This document shows, piece after piece, positions 35,142 to 44,273 of a DNA stretch of 64,000 nucleotides; the stretch's first letter is position 1, and the number at the start of each line of letters is the position of its first letter. The DNA lies in NCBI GenBank assembly GCA_016212665.1, contig JACREZ010000028.1, positions 1-64,000 of the forward strand, written 5' to 3'. This DNA comes from Ignavibacteriota bacterium. GTDB taxonomy: Bacteria; Bacteroidota; Ignavibacteria; UBA10030; SZUA-254. The notes beneath the pieces are model-generated. The model worked only from the letters and a program-made list of their open reading frames with translations. It was not told the DNA's origin and made no database searches. The position numbers and the translations under genes are program-made.

Positions 35142-36176
35142 ATGGAAAAAGAACTCAACGAACGTGAACGGGAGATACTCCGCTATGTGGTGTATCGCTT
35201 TATTGATTCGGCTGTGCCGGTCGCCTCGCGTTATATTTCCAAACATCATCATTTGAATCTGAGCGCGGCAACAATACGGAACGTGCTTTCGGATTTGGAA
35301 GAGTTGGGCTATATCCATCATCCGCATACATCCGCTGGAAGTATTCCGACCGATAAGGGATATCGGTATTTTGTTGATTGGCTGATGGAAATACAACAGG
35401 TTACCCCGCGTGAAAAAGGTAATATCCGACGCCAGTTTGACCTGATGATTGAGTCGAACGAAGTTCTCCGTGAGGCGGCGCGGTTGCTTGGGACAATTTC
35501 TCATCAACTAAGTGTTGTGTCATCGCTTCATCTAAGCGCTGGTGTGCTTGAACGAATCGAATTAATCTGTATTGCTTCCCATAAAATATTAGTCGTGTTG
35601 GAAGTGAAATCGGGAATCATTAAGACAATTACGATGGAAATTCCTGTTGAAATTTCACCCATGCACCTTGCTGATGTCGGTCAGTATCTGAATGAGAAAC
35701 TTTCCGGCCTGACATTGAAGACTATTCGCGATACGTTCAGCGAGCGAGTGAAAGATTTTGCCAATGATAAATCGGGCATCATTAATCTCATGGTCAATTC
35801 GGCGGGGAGAATTTTTGATGATAGCAAGGAACGGGAAAAACTTCACATCGGCGGGACTCAGACACTCATTGAGCAACCGGAGTATGGTGAAAAGGATAAC
35901 ATTCGAACTATCATCGAACTCATTAACGATGAAACGAACCTTGCGGATATTCTGGAACAATCAGACGTGAAGGAAGTACAGCAAGGAGTCGCAGTTGCAA
36001 TCGGGGAAGAACATGGAAACACAAAGTTGAAAAATTATAGTATCATATTAAAGACGTACACCATCGGTGACGTGCAGGGAACGGTCGGAATTCTCGGACC
36101 AAAACGAATGAATTATGCAAGGGTTATTCCGTTGGTCAGTTATATGGCAGAAGAAGTATCATCATCATTAAGTTAA
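35142..36176 (+). CDS. hrcA: Heat-inducible transcription repressor HrcA
   Basis: The 344-residue repressor has an N-terminal winged-helix domain (LNEREREILRYVVYRFIDSA, then LSAATIRNVLSDLEELGYI with HPHTSAGSIPTDKGYRYFVD). A GAF-like core follows, ending in TVGILGPKRMNYARVIPLVSYMA. HrcA binds CIRCE operators upstream of chaperone genes. I saw no CIRCE motif (TTAGCACTC-N9-GAGTGCTAA) in the 127-bp spacer. The ATG at 35142 is chosen because the family begins there; the frame stays open upstream to 34968 through the neighbouring lipoprotein gene. It heads an hrcA-grpE-dnaJ operon. Confidence 0.95.
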   Translation: MEKELNEREREILRYVVYRFIDSAVPVASRYISKHHHLNLSAATIRNVLSDLEELGYIHHPHTSAGSIPTDKGYRYFVDWLMEIQQVTPREKGNIRRQFDLMIESNEVLREAARLLGTISHQLSVVSSLHLSAGVLERIELICIASHKILVVLEVKSGIIKTITMEIPVEISPMHLADVGQYLNEKLSGLTLKTIRDTFSERVKDFANDKSGIINLMVNSAGRIFDDSKEREKLHIGGTQTLIEQPEYGEKDNIRTIIELINDETNLADILEQSDVKEVQQGVAVAIGEEHGNTKLKNYSIILKTYTIGDVQGTVGILGPKRMNYARVIPLVSYMAEEVSSSLS

Positions 36177-36177
36177 C

Positions 36178-36774
36178 ATGGAAGAGAACATCATAGAGGA
36201 ACAGAACACGCCTGAAGTTTCGGAACCGATTGCTCAGGAACAACCTGAGACAGAGGTTCCCGATAATCGTATGGAAGAATTGGAAAAGACCATCGTGCAA
36301 TTGAAAGACCAATTGCTCAGGAAAGCGGCAGAGTTTGAGAACTACAAGCGTCGTACAGAAAATGATTATTTGGAACGGGTGAAGTATGCAAACGAAGATT
36401 TGATCTACGATTTACTTCCCGTGCTTGATGATTTTGAACGTTCACTTAAACTCAGTCGTGAGAAAAAAGATTTTGATTCATTCTTTCGAGGCGTGGAGCT
36501 TATCTATCAAAAATGCCTGAAACTTTTTGCAAAGCAGGGAGTTGAAGCGTACGATGTCATTGGGAAAGAATTTGACCCGCATCTGCATGATGCATTGATG
36601 CAATTACCAAAGAGCGATGTTCCGCCTCATACAATTCTCGAAGAAGTAGAGAAGGGATACATGATGCATGGAAAAGTTCTGCGTCATGCAAAAGTTGTTG
36701 TTTCGGGAGAAGTGGTCGAAGAACCTCCTCAGATCGAAAGTGTTGAACCTGCAACAACAGAAGGTGCGAATTAA
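36178..36774 (+). CDS. grpE: Nucleotide exchange factor GrpE
   Basis: GrpE releases ADP from DnaK. The 198-residue protein has an acidic disordered start (1-30), a long coiled coil with LKDQLLRKAAEFENYKRRTE (about 38-70) and the C-terminal beta-wing domain with DPHLHDALMQ and GKVLRHAKVVVSG. It starts one base after the hrcA stop and ends 3 bp before dnaJ, so all three are one transcription unit. DnaK itself is not in the window. Confidence 0.96.
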   Translation: MEENIIEEQNTPEVSEPIAQEQPETEVPDNRMEELEKTIVQLKDQLLRKAAEFENYKRRTENDYLERVKYANEDLIYDLLPVLDDFERSLKLSREKKDFDSFFRGVELIYQKCLKLFAKQGVEAYDVIGKEFDPHLHDALMQLPKSDVPPHTILEEVEKGYMMHGKVLRHAKVVVSGEVVEEPPQIESVEPATTEGAN

Positions 36775-36777
36775 GGA

Positions 36778-37947
36778 ATGGCAAAACGCGACTATTATGA
36801 AATCCTCGGACTGAATCGCGGGGTCTCACAGGATGAAATCAAAAAAGCCTACCGGCAGGCGGCAATGAAATATCATCCCGACAGGAATCCGAATAACAAA
36901 GATGCGGAGGAAAAATTCAAAGAAGCAACGGAAGCGTACGAAGTCTTGAGCGATAACGACAAGCGCGCACGTTACGACCGCTTCGGTCACGAAGGCATGA
37001 AGCCGGGAATGGACTTCCATGGTTACAGGGATGTGAATGATATCTTTGTGAATTTTCAGGATATTTTCGGACAGGCGTTTGGTGGTAGTATGTTCGGAGA
37101 TGTTTTTAATCAGGGGCGAGGAAGAGGAAGAACGGTGAGCGGAATTCCCGGCTCGGATTTAAAAATTCGCTTGAAGTTATCATTTGAAGAAATCGCGACA
37201 GGCATCGAGAAAAAGTTGAAAGTAAAACGCTATGTTGGATGTGAGATGTGTAACGGTTCGGGAGCGAAAGCGGGAAGTTCAAAAACAACCTGCCATGTGT
37301 GTGGTGGTTCGGGGGAAATTCGTCAGGCTAATCGAACCATCTTCGGTCAGTTTGTTAATATTTCTACATGTCATCAATGCGATGGTGAAGGAGAAATTGT
37401 AAAAGAACATTGCTCGAAATGTCGCGGCGAGGGGAGAGTGCAAGGTGAATCTACGGTGAAAGTAACAATACCGGCAGGTGTTGCGGAGGGAAATTATATT
37501 CAATTGGAGGGGCAAGGAAATTCAGGGCAACGTGGCGGACCTGCAGGAGATTTAATAGTTCTCATCGAGGAAGAACGTCACCCCTTGTTTGTCAGAAACG
37601 GCGAAGATGTTGTGCTTGATTTACTGATAAGTTATCCCGATGCGGTACTTGGGACAGAAGTAGAAATACCGACATTGTATGGCAAGGCATTGTTATCAAT
37701 TGATGCGGGAACACAATCGGGAAGATATTTGCGCATGAAAGATAAAGGATTCCCGCGACTTCGTGGATATGGAAAAGGCGACCAACTTGTGCGTGTCAAT
37801 GTTTGGGTCCCGACGAAAATCAATTCCAAAGAAAAAGATTTGTTAAAACAAATGAATGCCTCGGAGAATATCAAACCGAAAGAGGGTGACAAATCCGCAA
37901 ATGCAGAGAGAAGTTTTTTTGAGAAAATGAAAAACATCTTCAAGTGA
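36778..37947 (+). CDS. dnaJ: Chaperone protein DnaJ
   Basis: The 389-residue Hsp40 has a J-domain with HPD at residues 33-35. A short Gly/Phe-rich linker follows, then four CxxCxGxG-type zinc motifs ([32 protein letters not shown]) and the C-terminal client-binding domains. It stimulates the ATPase of DnaK, which is encoded elsewhere. It is the third gene of the hrcA-grpE-dnaJ operon, and the ComEA-like gene follows 3 bp later. Confidence 0.97.
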   Translation: MAKRDYYEILGLNRGVSQDEIKKAYRQAAMKYHPDRNPNNKDAEEKFKEATEAYEVLSDNDKRARYDRFGHEGMKPGMDFHGYRDVNDIFVNFQDIFGQAFGGSMFGDVFNQGRGRGRTVSGIPGSDLKIRLKLSFEEIATGIEKKLKVKRYVGCEMCNGSGAKAGSSKTTCHVCGGSGEIRQANRTIFGQFVNISTCHQCDGEGEIVKEHCSKCRGEGRVQGESTVKVTIPAGVAEGNYIQLEGQGNSGQRGGPAGDLIVLIEEERHPLFVRNGEDVVLDLLISYPDAVLGTEVEIPTLYGKALLSIDAGTQSGRYLRMKDKGFPRLRGYGKGDQLVRVNVWVPTKINSKEKDLLKQMNASENIKPKEGDKSANAERSFFEKMKNIFK

Positions 37948-37950
37948 GGT

Positions 37951-38424
37951 ATGAAATATTTCGAGAAGTTACGTCTGCTTATCGGCTTCACCCCTAACGA
38001 AGGAAAAATTGTTTTCTTTCTAATCGGAGCGTTTCTTGTCGGGGGTACATTGAATCTTCTCGGAGTATCAACGGAACAACCGCCACAGTTTGATTATTCT
38101 TCCATTGATTCTGAGTTCAAAAGCAAGGCAAATCTTCTCAACGCTTCAAATGATAACGGAGATTCAGTTCACAATGAAACGGGAAACAATTCAACACATC
38201 AAAGTGTAAAGAACCTGAACGATACTATTCCGGTCAATATCAACACAGCAACAAAAGAAGAATTGATGAAACTTCCCGGAGTAGGTGAAGCAGTCGCCGA
38301 GAGAATTATCATGTACAGGGAGGAGAGGGGAGTATTCAAATCAGCGAAGGAATTGTTGAAAGTAAAGGGAATCGGTGAAAAGAAATTTGAAGCGCTCAAA
38401 CCAATGATTAAGATTGAGAAGTAA
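37951..38424 (+). CDS. ComEA-like helix-hairpin-helix protein
   Basis: The 157-residue protein has one N-terminal membrane segment (about residues 20-40, IVFFLIGAFLVGGTLNLLGV) and a disordered linker. A C-terminal tandem helix-hairpin-helix domain follows: VNINTATKEELMKLPGVGEA, RIIMYREERGVFKSAKELLK and VKGIGEKKFEALKP. ComEA proteins bind incoming DNA during transformation; here the protein would be anchored in the inner membrane. It follows dnaJ by 3 bp and precedes a PilM-like gene by 3 bp. The latter neighbour makes a link to pili or DNA uptake plausible but unproven. Confidence 0.85.
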   Translation: MKYFEKLRLLIGFTPNEGKIVFFLIGAFLVGGTLNLLGVSTEQPPQFDYSSIDSEFKSKANLLNASNDNGDSVHNETGNNSTHQSVKNLNDTIPVNINTATKEELMKLPGVGEAVAERIIMYREERGVFKSAKELLKVKGIGEKKFEALKPMIKIEK

Positions 38425-38427
38425 CTT

Positions 38428-39306
38428 ATGACAAAAGAAATTCGTGTTGGAATCGGGTTTTCAGGCGACAGGACACAAATCGTTGCCGCAGAATTCAGAG
38501 ACGACGGAACCGACCTGAAATATCTGGATGAAATAGTTCGCCAAGACGAACTGCCTTTTTATTTTTTGCCTGAAACGATGGTGCAGGCATTGAAACCGTT
38601 CGGAAAGATTGCTAAAGTCGGAGTGAGTATGGAAATAGACCGCGCTGTGTTACAAACATTTCCGCTTGATGCTTCATTGACAACCGATGAACGCGAGGAA
38701 CATCTTGATTGGGAATGGAAGAATTTTGTCCCTGAATTTTCTTCGGGGGAGTATCTCCGGCAAACGAGAATGTTGAAATCCAATAATGAAGAGACGCATG
38801 TTGTACTTTCAAGCATTCTCAAACATTCGTTGCTGAATGAAATAAAAGCGTCGTTTCAAAAATCAAATCTACAATGTGATACGATTGAATTACACACGTC
38901 AACTTCCGAACGTGCACTCCGCCTCGTTCATCCGGAAATTTCTACAAAAACAATTGCGCTTCTCAGTATATCTCATTTGCGGTTAGATGTTCTTGTGTTC
39001 GAATCGGGAGCGCTGACGATGCACAGGTATGCAATCGGGTTGGAACCAAAATCCGCCGTCGAGTTTTTAGCCAACGAATTACTTGACGTTTTACCCGAAA
39101 CCATGTTTGTGTTTGGCGCCGCGCTTTCGTATGAATGGATTAAAGCATTGAAGTCATCGCTGGGTGTCATTGTTCCGTTAAATCCATTTAGAAAATTCCG
39201 TGTTACACCCGAAGTAAAAAACTTTTCCCGTTTTCTCGGTCATGAACATCGGTTCAGCGCGTGCGTGGGTTGTATGTTACCTGATTCCGGACGAAATTCT
39301 AAGTAA
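38428..39306 (+). CDS. PilM/GspL-like actin-fold protein (tentative)
   Basis: I do not recognise this 292-residue protein with certainty. The layout suggests an ASKHA/PilM-type fold: an opening VGIGFSGDRTQIVAAEF strand pair, GVSMEIDRAVLQTFPLD (as in PilM/GspL), a middle KTIALLSISHLRLDVLVFES sheet and a closing TMFVFGAALSYEWIKALKSS. The ATP-binding signature is not clear, so it may not bind nucleotide. It has no signal peptide. It lies 3 bp after the ComEA-like gene and 5 bp before rsmD, within one long operon. Confidence 0.6.
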   Translation: MTKEIRVGIGFSGDRTQIVAAEFRDDGTDLKYLDEIVRQDELPFYFLPETMVQALKPFGKIAKVGVSMEIDRAVLQTFPLDASLTTDEREEHLDWEWKNFVPEFSSGEYLRQTRMLKSNNEETHVVLSSILKHSLLNEIKASFQKSNLQCDTIELHTSTSERALRLVHPEISTKTIALLSISHLRLDVLVFESGALTMHRYAIGLEPKSAVEFLANELLDVLPETMFVFGAALSYEWIKALKSSLGVIVPLNPFRKFRVTPEVKNFSRFLGHEHRFSACVGCMLPDSGRNSK

Positions 39307-39311
39307 CATTC

Positions 39312-39857
39312 ATGAGAATCATCGCAGGTGAATTCAAAGGACGCACACTTGTTTCTGTCCGGGACAATAGTGTACGCCCCGCAACCGACCGCGTAAAAAG
39401 TACAATCTTCAATATGTTACAAAATCGTCTCCGGATTCATGGAGCGAATGTTCTTGATTTGTTTGCAGGAACAGGCAATTTGGGATTTGAGGCGCTCAGC
39501 CGCGGCGCCGCAAACACGGTGTTTGTTGAATCATCAAATAATGTTGTAAGAACAATTCAAAAAAATATTGAACTGTTGAAATGCGATGAACGAGCGGAAG
39601 TCATACAATTAGATGCACTGTATTATTTAAATTCATGCCGGGAAAAATTTGATTTGATTTTTGCCGACCCGCCGTACGCATACGAACAAACAAAAGAATT
39701 ACCGTCATTAATTTTTGAAAAGAACTTGCTCAACAACGATGGTTTGCTTATCATTGAACACACGAAACACATAACATTTGAACAGTCTGACAAATTTCAA
39801 CTTTCTGTACAAAAAGAGTTTGGACAAACGAGAGTTAGTTTCTTCAATCGTCAATGA
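39312..39857 (+). CDS. rsmD: 16S rRNA (guanine-966-N2)-methyltransferase RsmD
   Basis: The 181-residue SAM-dependent methyltransferase shows [13 protein letters not shown] at the start, the [15 protein letters not shown] substrate-recognition helix, the SAM loop [19 protein letters not shown] and the catalytic motif FADPPYA. It methylates G966 of 16S rRNA in E. coli. It is commonly followed by coaD, as here. Its last codons overlap a short repeat made of GTCAATG-type heptamers. Confidence 0.94.
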   Translation: MRIIAGEFKGRTLVSVRDNSVRPATDRVKSTIFNMLQNRLRIHGANVLDLFAGTGNLGFEALSRGAANTVFVESSNNVVRTIQKNIELLKCDERAEVIQLDALYYLNSCREKFDLIFADPPYAYEQTKELPSLIFEKNLLNNDGLLIIEHTKHITFEQSDKFQLSVQKEFGQTRVSFFNRQ

Positions 39858-39876
39858 CTCAATCGTCAATGAAACA

Positions 39877-40359
39877 ATGAAAATAAAAGCTATCTATCCC
39901 GGAACCTTCGACCCGATTACGAACGGTCATCTCGATATCATTGAGCGAGCGGCAGAGATTTTCTCTGACGTTATTGTTGCGGTCGCCCGGAACTCAACAA
40001 AGAATCCGTTGTTTACGGATGAAGAACGATTGGAAATGATTCGTTCATCGGTTCAGCATTTGAAGAATGTTCAGGTTGATTGTTTCGAAGGATTGCTTGT
40101 CGAGTACGCGAAAAAGAAAAAAGCATCCGTCGTGGTGCGAGGACTTCGCGCCGTCTCCGATTTTGAATATGAATTTCAAATGGCGCTGACGAACCGAAAA
40201 CTTGCAGGAAAACTGACCACGGTTTTCCTCATGCCACATGAAAAGTACACGTACCTCAGTTCAAGTCTTGTAAGAGAAATTGCTCAACACATTGGCGATG
40301 TATCTGACTTCGTTCCGGAAATTGTTCTCAAAAAACTCAAGAAAAAATTCAAGCGTTAA
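39877..40359 (+). CDS. coaD: Phosphopantetheine adenylyltransferase
   Basis: CoaD makes dephospho-CoA from 4'-phosphopantetheine and ATP. The 160-residue protein begins [20 protein letters not shown] with the T/HxGH nucleotidyltransferase motif and carries [17 protein letters not shown] and the [12 protein letters not shown] signature. I start at 39877, which gives the usual family length; the upstream open frame overlaps rsmD and a GTCAATG repeat. RsmD-coaD adjacency is widely conserved. Confidence 0.96.
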   Translation: MKIKAIYPGTFDPITNGHLDIIERAAEIFSDVIVAVARNSTKNPLFTDEERLEMIRSSVQHLKNVQVDCFEGLLVEYAKKKKASVVVRGLRAVSDFEYEFQMALTNRKLAGKLTTVFLMPHEKYTYLSSSLVREIAQHIGDVSDFVPEIVLKKLKKKFKR

Positions 40360-40379
40360 CAGTTCTTTGTAAGGGTATC

Positions 40380-41579
40380 ATGAAATCCTGTTCTCTAAAA
40401 ATCCAACAACTTGAAGAATCACAAACACTCGCGCTTACATCACTTGCCCGCAAATTAAAAGAGCAGGGAGTTGATGTTCTCAGTCTCACAGCCGGCGAAC
40501 CGGATTTTCCAACGCCTGCACATATCAAGATGGCGGCAATTCAGGCAATTGAAGAAAACTTCACTCGCTACACTGCCAACGAAGGAATTCCGCAACTCAT
40601 CAAAGCTATCACTCAAAAGTTCGAGAAGGATAATAATCTTGTTTTTCAACCCGACCAGATTGTTGTTTCAACTGGAGCGAAGCAGGCGATTTTCAATTCG
40701 TTGCAGGCAATTTGTAATCCCGGCGATGAAGTTGTTATCCCGGCGCCGTATTGGGTGAGTTATCCCGAAATGGTGAAGTTGGTGGATGCGAATCCTGTGT
40801 TTGTCAATGCGATGCATGATGCCGGTTTTAAAATTACTGCACGGCAACTTCGACAGGCAATTAATGCAAAAACAAAAGCGCTCATCTTTAACTCGCCTTC
40901 CAATCCGACCGGCGCTGTGTATTCACAAGGAGAGATTGAGGAACTTGCCGATGTGATTGCTGAAACAGGAATCTATGTTGTGTCGGATGAGATTTATGAG
41001 AAAGTTGTGTTTGACGGTGCGAAACATTTCAGCATCGGAAGCATCAAGCAAATTAAAGAGCAAGTGGTAACGGTGAATGGTGTTTCGAAAGCGTACTCGA
41101 TGACTGGATGGCGTATTGGGTATCTCGGAGCGAAGAAAGAAATTGCACAAGCAGCGGCGAAGATTCAGAGTCAGGTAACATCCAATGCAAACTCGATTGC
41201 ACAAAAAGCCGCAGTTGCTGCGCTCTCAAATCACTCTTCCGAACTTGGTGAAATGGTGACGGAATTTAAAAGGCGACGGGATTATGCAGTCGAACAACTC
41301 AAGCAGGTTCCCGAAGTCGAAGTGGATTTTCCCAAAGGAGCGTTTTTACTTTTTCCTTACGTCGGAGCGTTTGCCGGAAAGCGGCACAACGGAAAGGTGC
41401 TGAAAGATGATATGGACATCTGCCAATATTTAATTGAAGAAGAACATCTCGTGCTTGTTCCCGGCTCTGCGTTTGGAGCGAAGAATTATCTCCGACTCTC
41501 GTACGCCTGCTCAATGAAAGAACTTGAGGAAGGTGTGAAGCGGTTAAGAAGGGGATTGGAAAAGTTACGTTATCCTTGA
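40380..41579 (+). CDS. aspC: Class I aspartate/aromatic aminotransferase
   Basis: The 399-residue PLP aminotransferase has the family blocks LTAGEPDFPTPAHIK, YTANEGIPQLIKAI, APYWVSYPEMVKL, NSPSNPTGAVYS and SDEIYEKVVFD. The PLP lysine lies in VNGVSKAYSMTGWRIGYLG, and the substrate arginine in YLRLSYACS. It resembles the AspB/Thermus-type aspartate (or aspartate/prephenate) aminotransferase. The exact substrate range cannot be settled here. It follows coaD by 20 bp and may share its transcript. Confidence 0.93.
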   Translation: MKSCSLKIQQLEESQTLALTSLARKLKEQGVDVLSLTAGEPDFPTPAHIKMAAIQAIEENFTRYTANEGIPQLIKAITQKFEKDNNLVFQPDQIVVSTGAKQAIFNSLQAICNPGDEVVIPAPYWVSYPEMVKLVDANPVFVNAMHDAGFKITARQLRQAINAKTKALIFNSPSNPTGAVYSQGEIEELADVIAETGIYVVSDEIYEKVVFDGAKHFSIGSIKQIKEQVVTVNGVSKAYSMTGWRIGYLGAKKEIAQAAAKIQSQVTSNANSIAQKAAVAALSNHSSELGEMVTEFKRRRDYAVEQLKQVPEVEVDFPKGAFLLFPYVGAFAGKRHNGKVLKDDMDICQYLIEEEHLVLVPGSAFGAKNYLRLSYACSMKELEEGVKRLRRGLEKLRYP

Positions 41580-41637
41580 AGTATGTTTGTTTCTATTTTG
41601 GTTTTTAAGGATATTACTACTAGAAAAAAGCAAAATT

Positions 41638-41850
41638 ATGGATACCATAACACTTTCGATAAAAAATAAAAAAAAATTCGCTCCCTTCTTGGAATTACTC
41701 AAATTGTTTGATGTCGTAGAAGTTCAAAAAGCAAAACTTACAAAAGTCAAAAAGAAAAAGCGTGATATTTTCGAGTCAGCAGGTATGTGGGAAGGTAGAG
41801 ATATTTCAATCGAAAAAATCAGAGCTGAAGCATGGTCAAAGAAAAAATGA
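41638..41850 (+). CDS. Antitoxin of a decayed PIN-toxin locus
   Basis: The 70-residue protein starts at the ATG at 41638. An in-frame ATG at 41584-41589 would prepend a hydrophobic tail that is not typical. The basic middle (KAKLTKVKKKKRDIF) and the C-terminal peptide FESAGMWEGRDISIEKIRAE match PIN-associated antitoxins. The toxin gene overlaps its end by 19 bp but carries an in-frame stop, so the antitoxin may persist without an active toxin. Confidence 0.75.
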   Translation: MDTITLSIKNKKKFAPFLELLKLFDVVEVQKAKLTKVKKKKRDIFESAGMWEGRDISIEKIRAEAWSKKK

Positions 41851-42221
41851 TTCTTTGTGATTCGGATGTTCTCATAGAACTTTATAAGCGAAATCCGAAG
41901 GTCATTGAAATCCTCAAGCAGGTTAAACAGGAACAAATGGCAGTCAGTTCAATAACTGTTGCCGAACTTGTATATGGCGCAAGGAACAAGAAAGAGCTTA
42001 ATTAAATAATGAATGATCTGTCTGGTTTGACTATTATTCATCTTGATGAACTAATTTCAACTACATTTCTTGGATTAATGAATTCGTATGTTTTGAGTCA
42101 TCGTTTAGAAATTCCGGATGCATTGATTGCCGCAACTGCATTGGTATATGATATCAAACTCTATACGAATAATGTTCGTGATTACAGATTTATCAAGGGA
42201 CTGAAACTTTACAACTTCTGA
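41832..42221 (+). pseudogene. PIN-domain toxin interrupted by one in-frame stop codon
   Basis: Reading from the ATG at 41832, codons 1-57 encode a PIN N-terminus (LCDSDVLIELYK with the first aspartate, and TVAELVYGARNKKELN with the glutamate). A TAA follows at 42003-42005. The same frame then continues for 71 codons with the rest of the fold: HRLEIPDALIAATALVYD (third aspartate) and TNNVRDYRFIKGLKL. A single base change (for example AAA to TAA) explains it. With the stop reverted the protein would be 129 residues, normal for VapC. Confidence 0.85.
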
Positions 42222-42233
42222 TTACAATTCAGT

Positions 42234-42456
42234 TCATTGTTCAACAAACACCGGTACCTGTTCATAATAGAAAGTCGTGTCGGTAACACTCTTCAGTTCC
42301 TTACTTTCCCCATTCATCAAATAAATATCATATTCTTTTTGAGTCACTTTAGGGTCATACCGGTTCGTTTCGGAAATTTGTTTCTTGGAAATTCGGAGCG
42401 CATTTTTTTATACCACTCGGAAGCAAGTCATCTGTATTTTTTACCGGAATTGTTTT
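42234..42456 (-). pseudogene. Frameshifted remnant of a small protein gene (minus strand)
   Basis: On the minus strand two frames together read like protein: KTIPVKNTDDLLPSGIK, then a 7-A run at 42403-42409, then in the next frame ISETNRYDPKVTQKEYDIYL and SVTDTTFYYEQVPVFVEQ ending at a TGA (42234-42236). Removing one A joins them. No start codon with a signal peptide is visible, so the 5' end is also missing or mutated. The family is not recognised. A plus-strand reading of the same region is much less protein-like. Confidence 0.4.
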
Positions 42457-42520
42457 TCACTACAGCTTTTAATAGATTTACCGGCGATAGACAAGTTCAT
42501 CTTCACTACAGAACAATCAC

Positions 42521-43252
42521 ATGAAATATACTAAGCGGTCAGTCTGGTTTTTTCTGCTTTTCATTTCCGGCTTCTTGTTTCCGTTAACGAAGGCATCGGC
42601 ACAACTTACTGCAATTGAACCACGACCAATTGGTGATTCAACGTATGCAAAGTGGGGACTGTTGTTAAGTTACCAACGATTTCAAAAAGAAGAAATGAAC
42701 AATGTGTACGATGGAATTTTCGGAATTCATATCGGCAGAACTCAGTGGTTGTGGGAGATGTTTGGTTTGCGCTTAACGGGAGGAGTGGTTGGTGGAGAAG
42801 GAGTACCGATTCTCCAGGATACATCATGGCAATTTAATTCCGGCGACGTGGGATTTTGGGCGATCAATCTTCAGGCGTCAGTAGTTGCCCGATTCACCGG
42901 AGGAAATCCTCATGAAACTATCACACCCTTTTTGGGAATCGGAGTTGAAGGATATGGCGGCATAGAAAAATTATCTGTTTCCTTGATTCGGGTGGATACC
43001 AGTGTTCGCGGCGATGCGTCTGCGTTAGTCGGTCTTGCAGGCGGTCATGCAATGGCGGGAGTGTATATTCCGCTTACTGCCAATAATGCAATGCAGGTAG
43101 AAGTAAAATATCTCTACACGATTGACGGTTCTTACAAAGATATACTCTCTCAGGAAAACAAAGCAGAGTTTCAGCGGAAAATTTATTCGGTTGTAAAACG
43201 ACCGATGTTCAACTTCTCCGGTATCGGTGCGAGTTTGATGTTCTTCTTTTAG
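42521..43252 (+). CDS. Outer-membrane beta-barrel-like protein
   Basis: The 243-residue protein has a signal peptide (MKYTKRSVWFFLLFISGFLF, cleavage probably after KASA) and a mature chain of amphipathic strands with alternating glycine and aromatic residues (WAINLQASVVARFTGG, PFLGIGVEGYGG). It ends on phenylalanine after GIGASLMFF. It resembles generic outer-membrane barrel proteins with no identifiable ligand. Its TAG stop shares a base with the GTG start of mobA (TAGTG), which implies coupled translation although the products are unrelated. Confidence 0.72.
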   Translation: MKYTKRSVWFFLLFISGFLFPLTKASAQLTAIEPRPIGDSTYAKWGLLLSYQRFQKEEMNNVYDGIFGIHIGRTQWLWEMFGLRLTGGVVGGEGVPILQDTSWQFNSGDVGFWAINLQASVVARFTGGNPHETITPFLGIGVEGYGGIEKLSVSLIRVDTSVRGDASALVGLAGGHAMAGVYIPLTANNAMQVEVKYLYTIDGSYKDILSQENKAEFQRKIYSVVKRPMFNFSGIGASLMFFF

Positions 43253-43842
43253 TGAAGCGACGAACAGACATCAGCGGGGCAATTCTGGCAGGAGGAAAAA
43301 GTACTCGCATGGGAAAAGAGAAGGCTCTCCTTCATTTACATGGCATTCCATTTATCGAACGAATTGCAAACACACTCACCGAAATATTCGGAAATGTTTT
43401 TCTCGTTGCCGATGAATCTTCGCGTTTCGAATTTCTCCAACTTCCTGTTGTTCCCGATATGTACAAAGATTGTGGTCCACTTGGTGGTATTCATTCTGCG
43501 CTACTTCATGCTCCTACTGAAAGAGTATTTATTGTTTCGTGTGACACGCCGCTGATTCAATCTGAATTCATTTATTTTCTTCTTCAAAAAATTTCAGATG
43601 AAGACGTGCTTGTTCCTTCTCTTGGTTCATTTGTTCACCCGCTGTGTGGCTTCTATAAAAAATCAACCATGCAAAGTATAGAAGAACGGCTACAGGAAAA
43701 ACAGTTTTCAGTGATGGACTTTTTACAGACGCGAAATTCAAGAAAAGTTGTGTTATCTGTTCAGGAGGGGATTCGGTTTGAGCAATCATTAAGAAATGTA
43801 AATACGCCTGAGGAGTATCAACAATGTATTACCTCAACCTGA
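43252..43842 (+). CDS. mobA: Molybdenum cofactor guanylyltransferase
   Basis: MobA attaches GMP to molybdopterin to form the dinucleotide cofactor of DMSO-reductase-type enzymes. The 196-residue protein begins at GTG 43252 and shows SGAILAGGKSTRMGKEKALL (nucleotide loop), DMYKDCGPLGGIHSAL and the metal-site VSCDTPL. C-terminal FVHPLCGFYKK and FSVMDFLQ match the family. It overlaps the barrel gene by one base. No molybdoenzyme is in the window. Confidence 0.92.
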   Translation: MKRRTDISGAILAGGKSTRMGKEKALLHLHGIPFIERIANTLTEIFGNVFLVADESSRFEFLQLPVVPDMYKDCGPLGGIHSALLHAPTERVFIVSCDTPLIQSEFIYFLLQKISDEDVLVPSLGSFVHPLCGFYKKSTMQSIEERLQEKQFSVMDFLQTRNSRKVVLSVQEGIRFEQSLRNVNTPEEYQQCITST

Positions 43843-43959
43843 CTATTTCTTTCATCCATGAGAAGGGAATGTCATCTGTGAGAAGAAAATGTGTAAAAGC
43901 ATGGATTTACTTCAATCTTGATTGAAAATCAACACCATGAGCCAGTTTCTATTGGCATA

Positions 43960-44265
43960 ATGCTTGCCACTTTGAGAAAGGTTACTGACGTCTTTTCCGA
44001 CGTAGTAGCAGGAATGGATTTCACAATTACTGATTTGTTCTTTAGAATCAAAACAAGCAAACAAAGTTTGATGAGCAAACTTCAACATTATTGGTATGCG
44101 AGTGACACCCGGAGGGTATCCGGTTGTTTCGAGGGTGACGGGTGCGGAACGTGTCTGACTGATTTCGGCATCGAAGGTACGGAACAGACGCCTTTGCCAT
44201 GTTGGAAGAAGCATGTGAAATACAATCTCAACAGCAATCATCAATTCATCAATAGTTATCAATAG
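43960..44265 (+). CDS. Possible small cysteine-containing ORF upstream of the radical-SAM-like gene
   Basis: The 431-bp gap between mobA and the next gene contains an open frame of 101 codons from ATG 43960. It ends 8 bp before the radical-SAM-like gene. The C-terminal part has GCFEGDGCGTC and TPLPCWKKH. I do not recognise the family. The opposite strand is also open over the same stretch (43912-44316), so coding is uncertain. The region also contains the small inverted repeat ACGTC-TTTTCC-GACGT near 43990 and a GACACCC/GGGTATC near-palindrome near 44103, so it may instead be regulatory or a decayed element. Confidence 0.3.
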   Translation: MLATLRKVTDVFSDVVAGMDFTITDLFFRIKTSKQSLMSKLQHYWYASDTRRVSGCFEGDGCGTCLTDFGIEGTEQTPLPCWKKHVKYNLNSNHQFINSYQ

Positions 44266-44273
44266 GGAACGCA

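Noticed and set aside
42237-42524. Plus-strand open frame before the outer-membrane protein gene
   Set aside because: Its translation is unlike a protein and the minus strand carries a better, though broken, reading.
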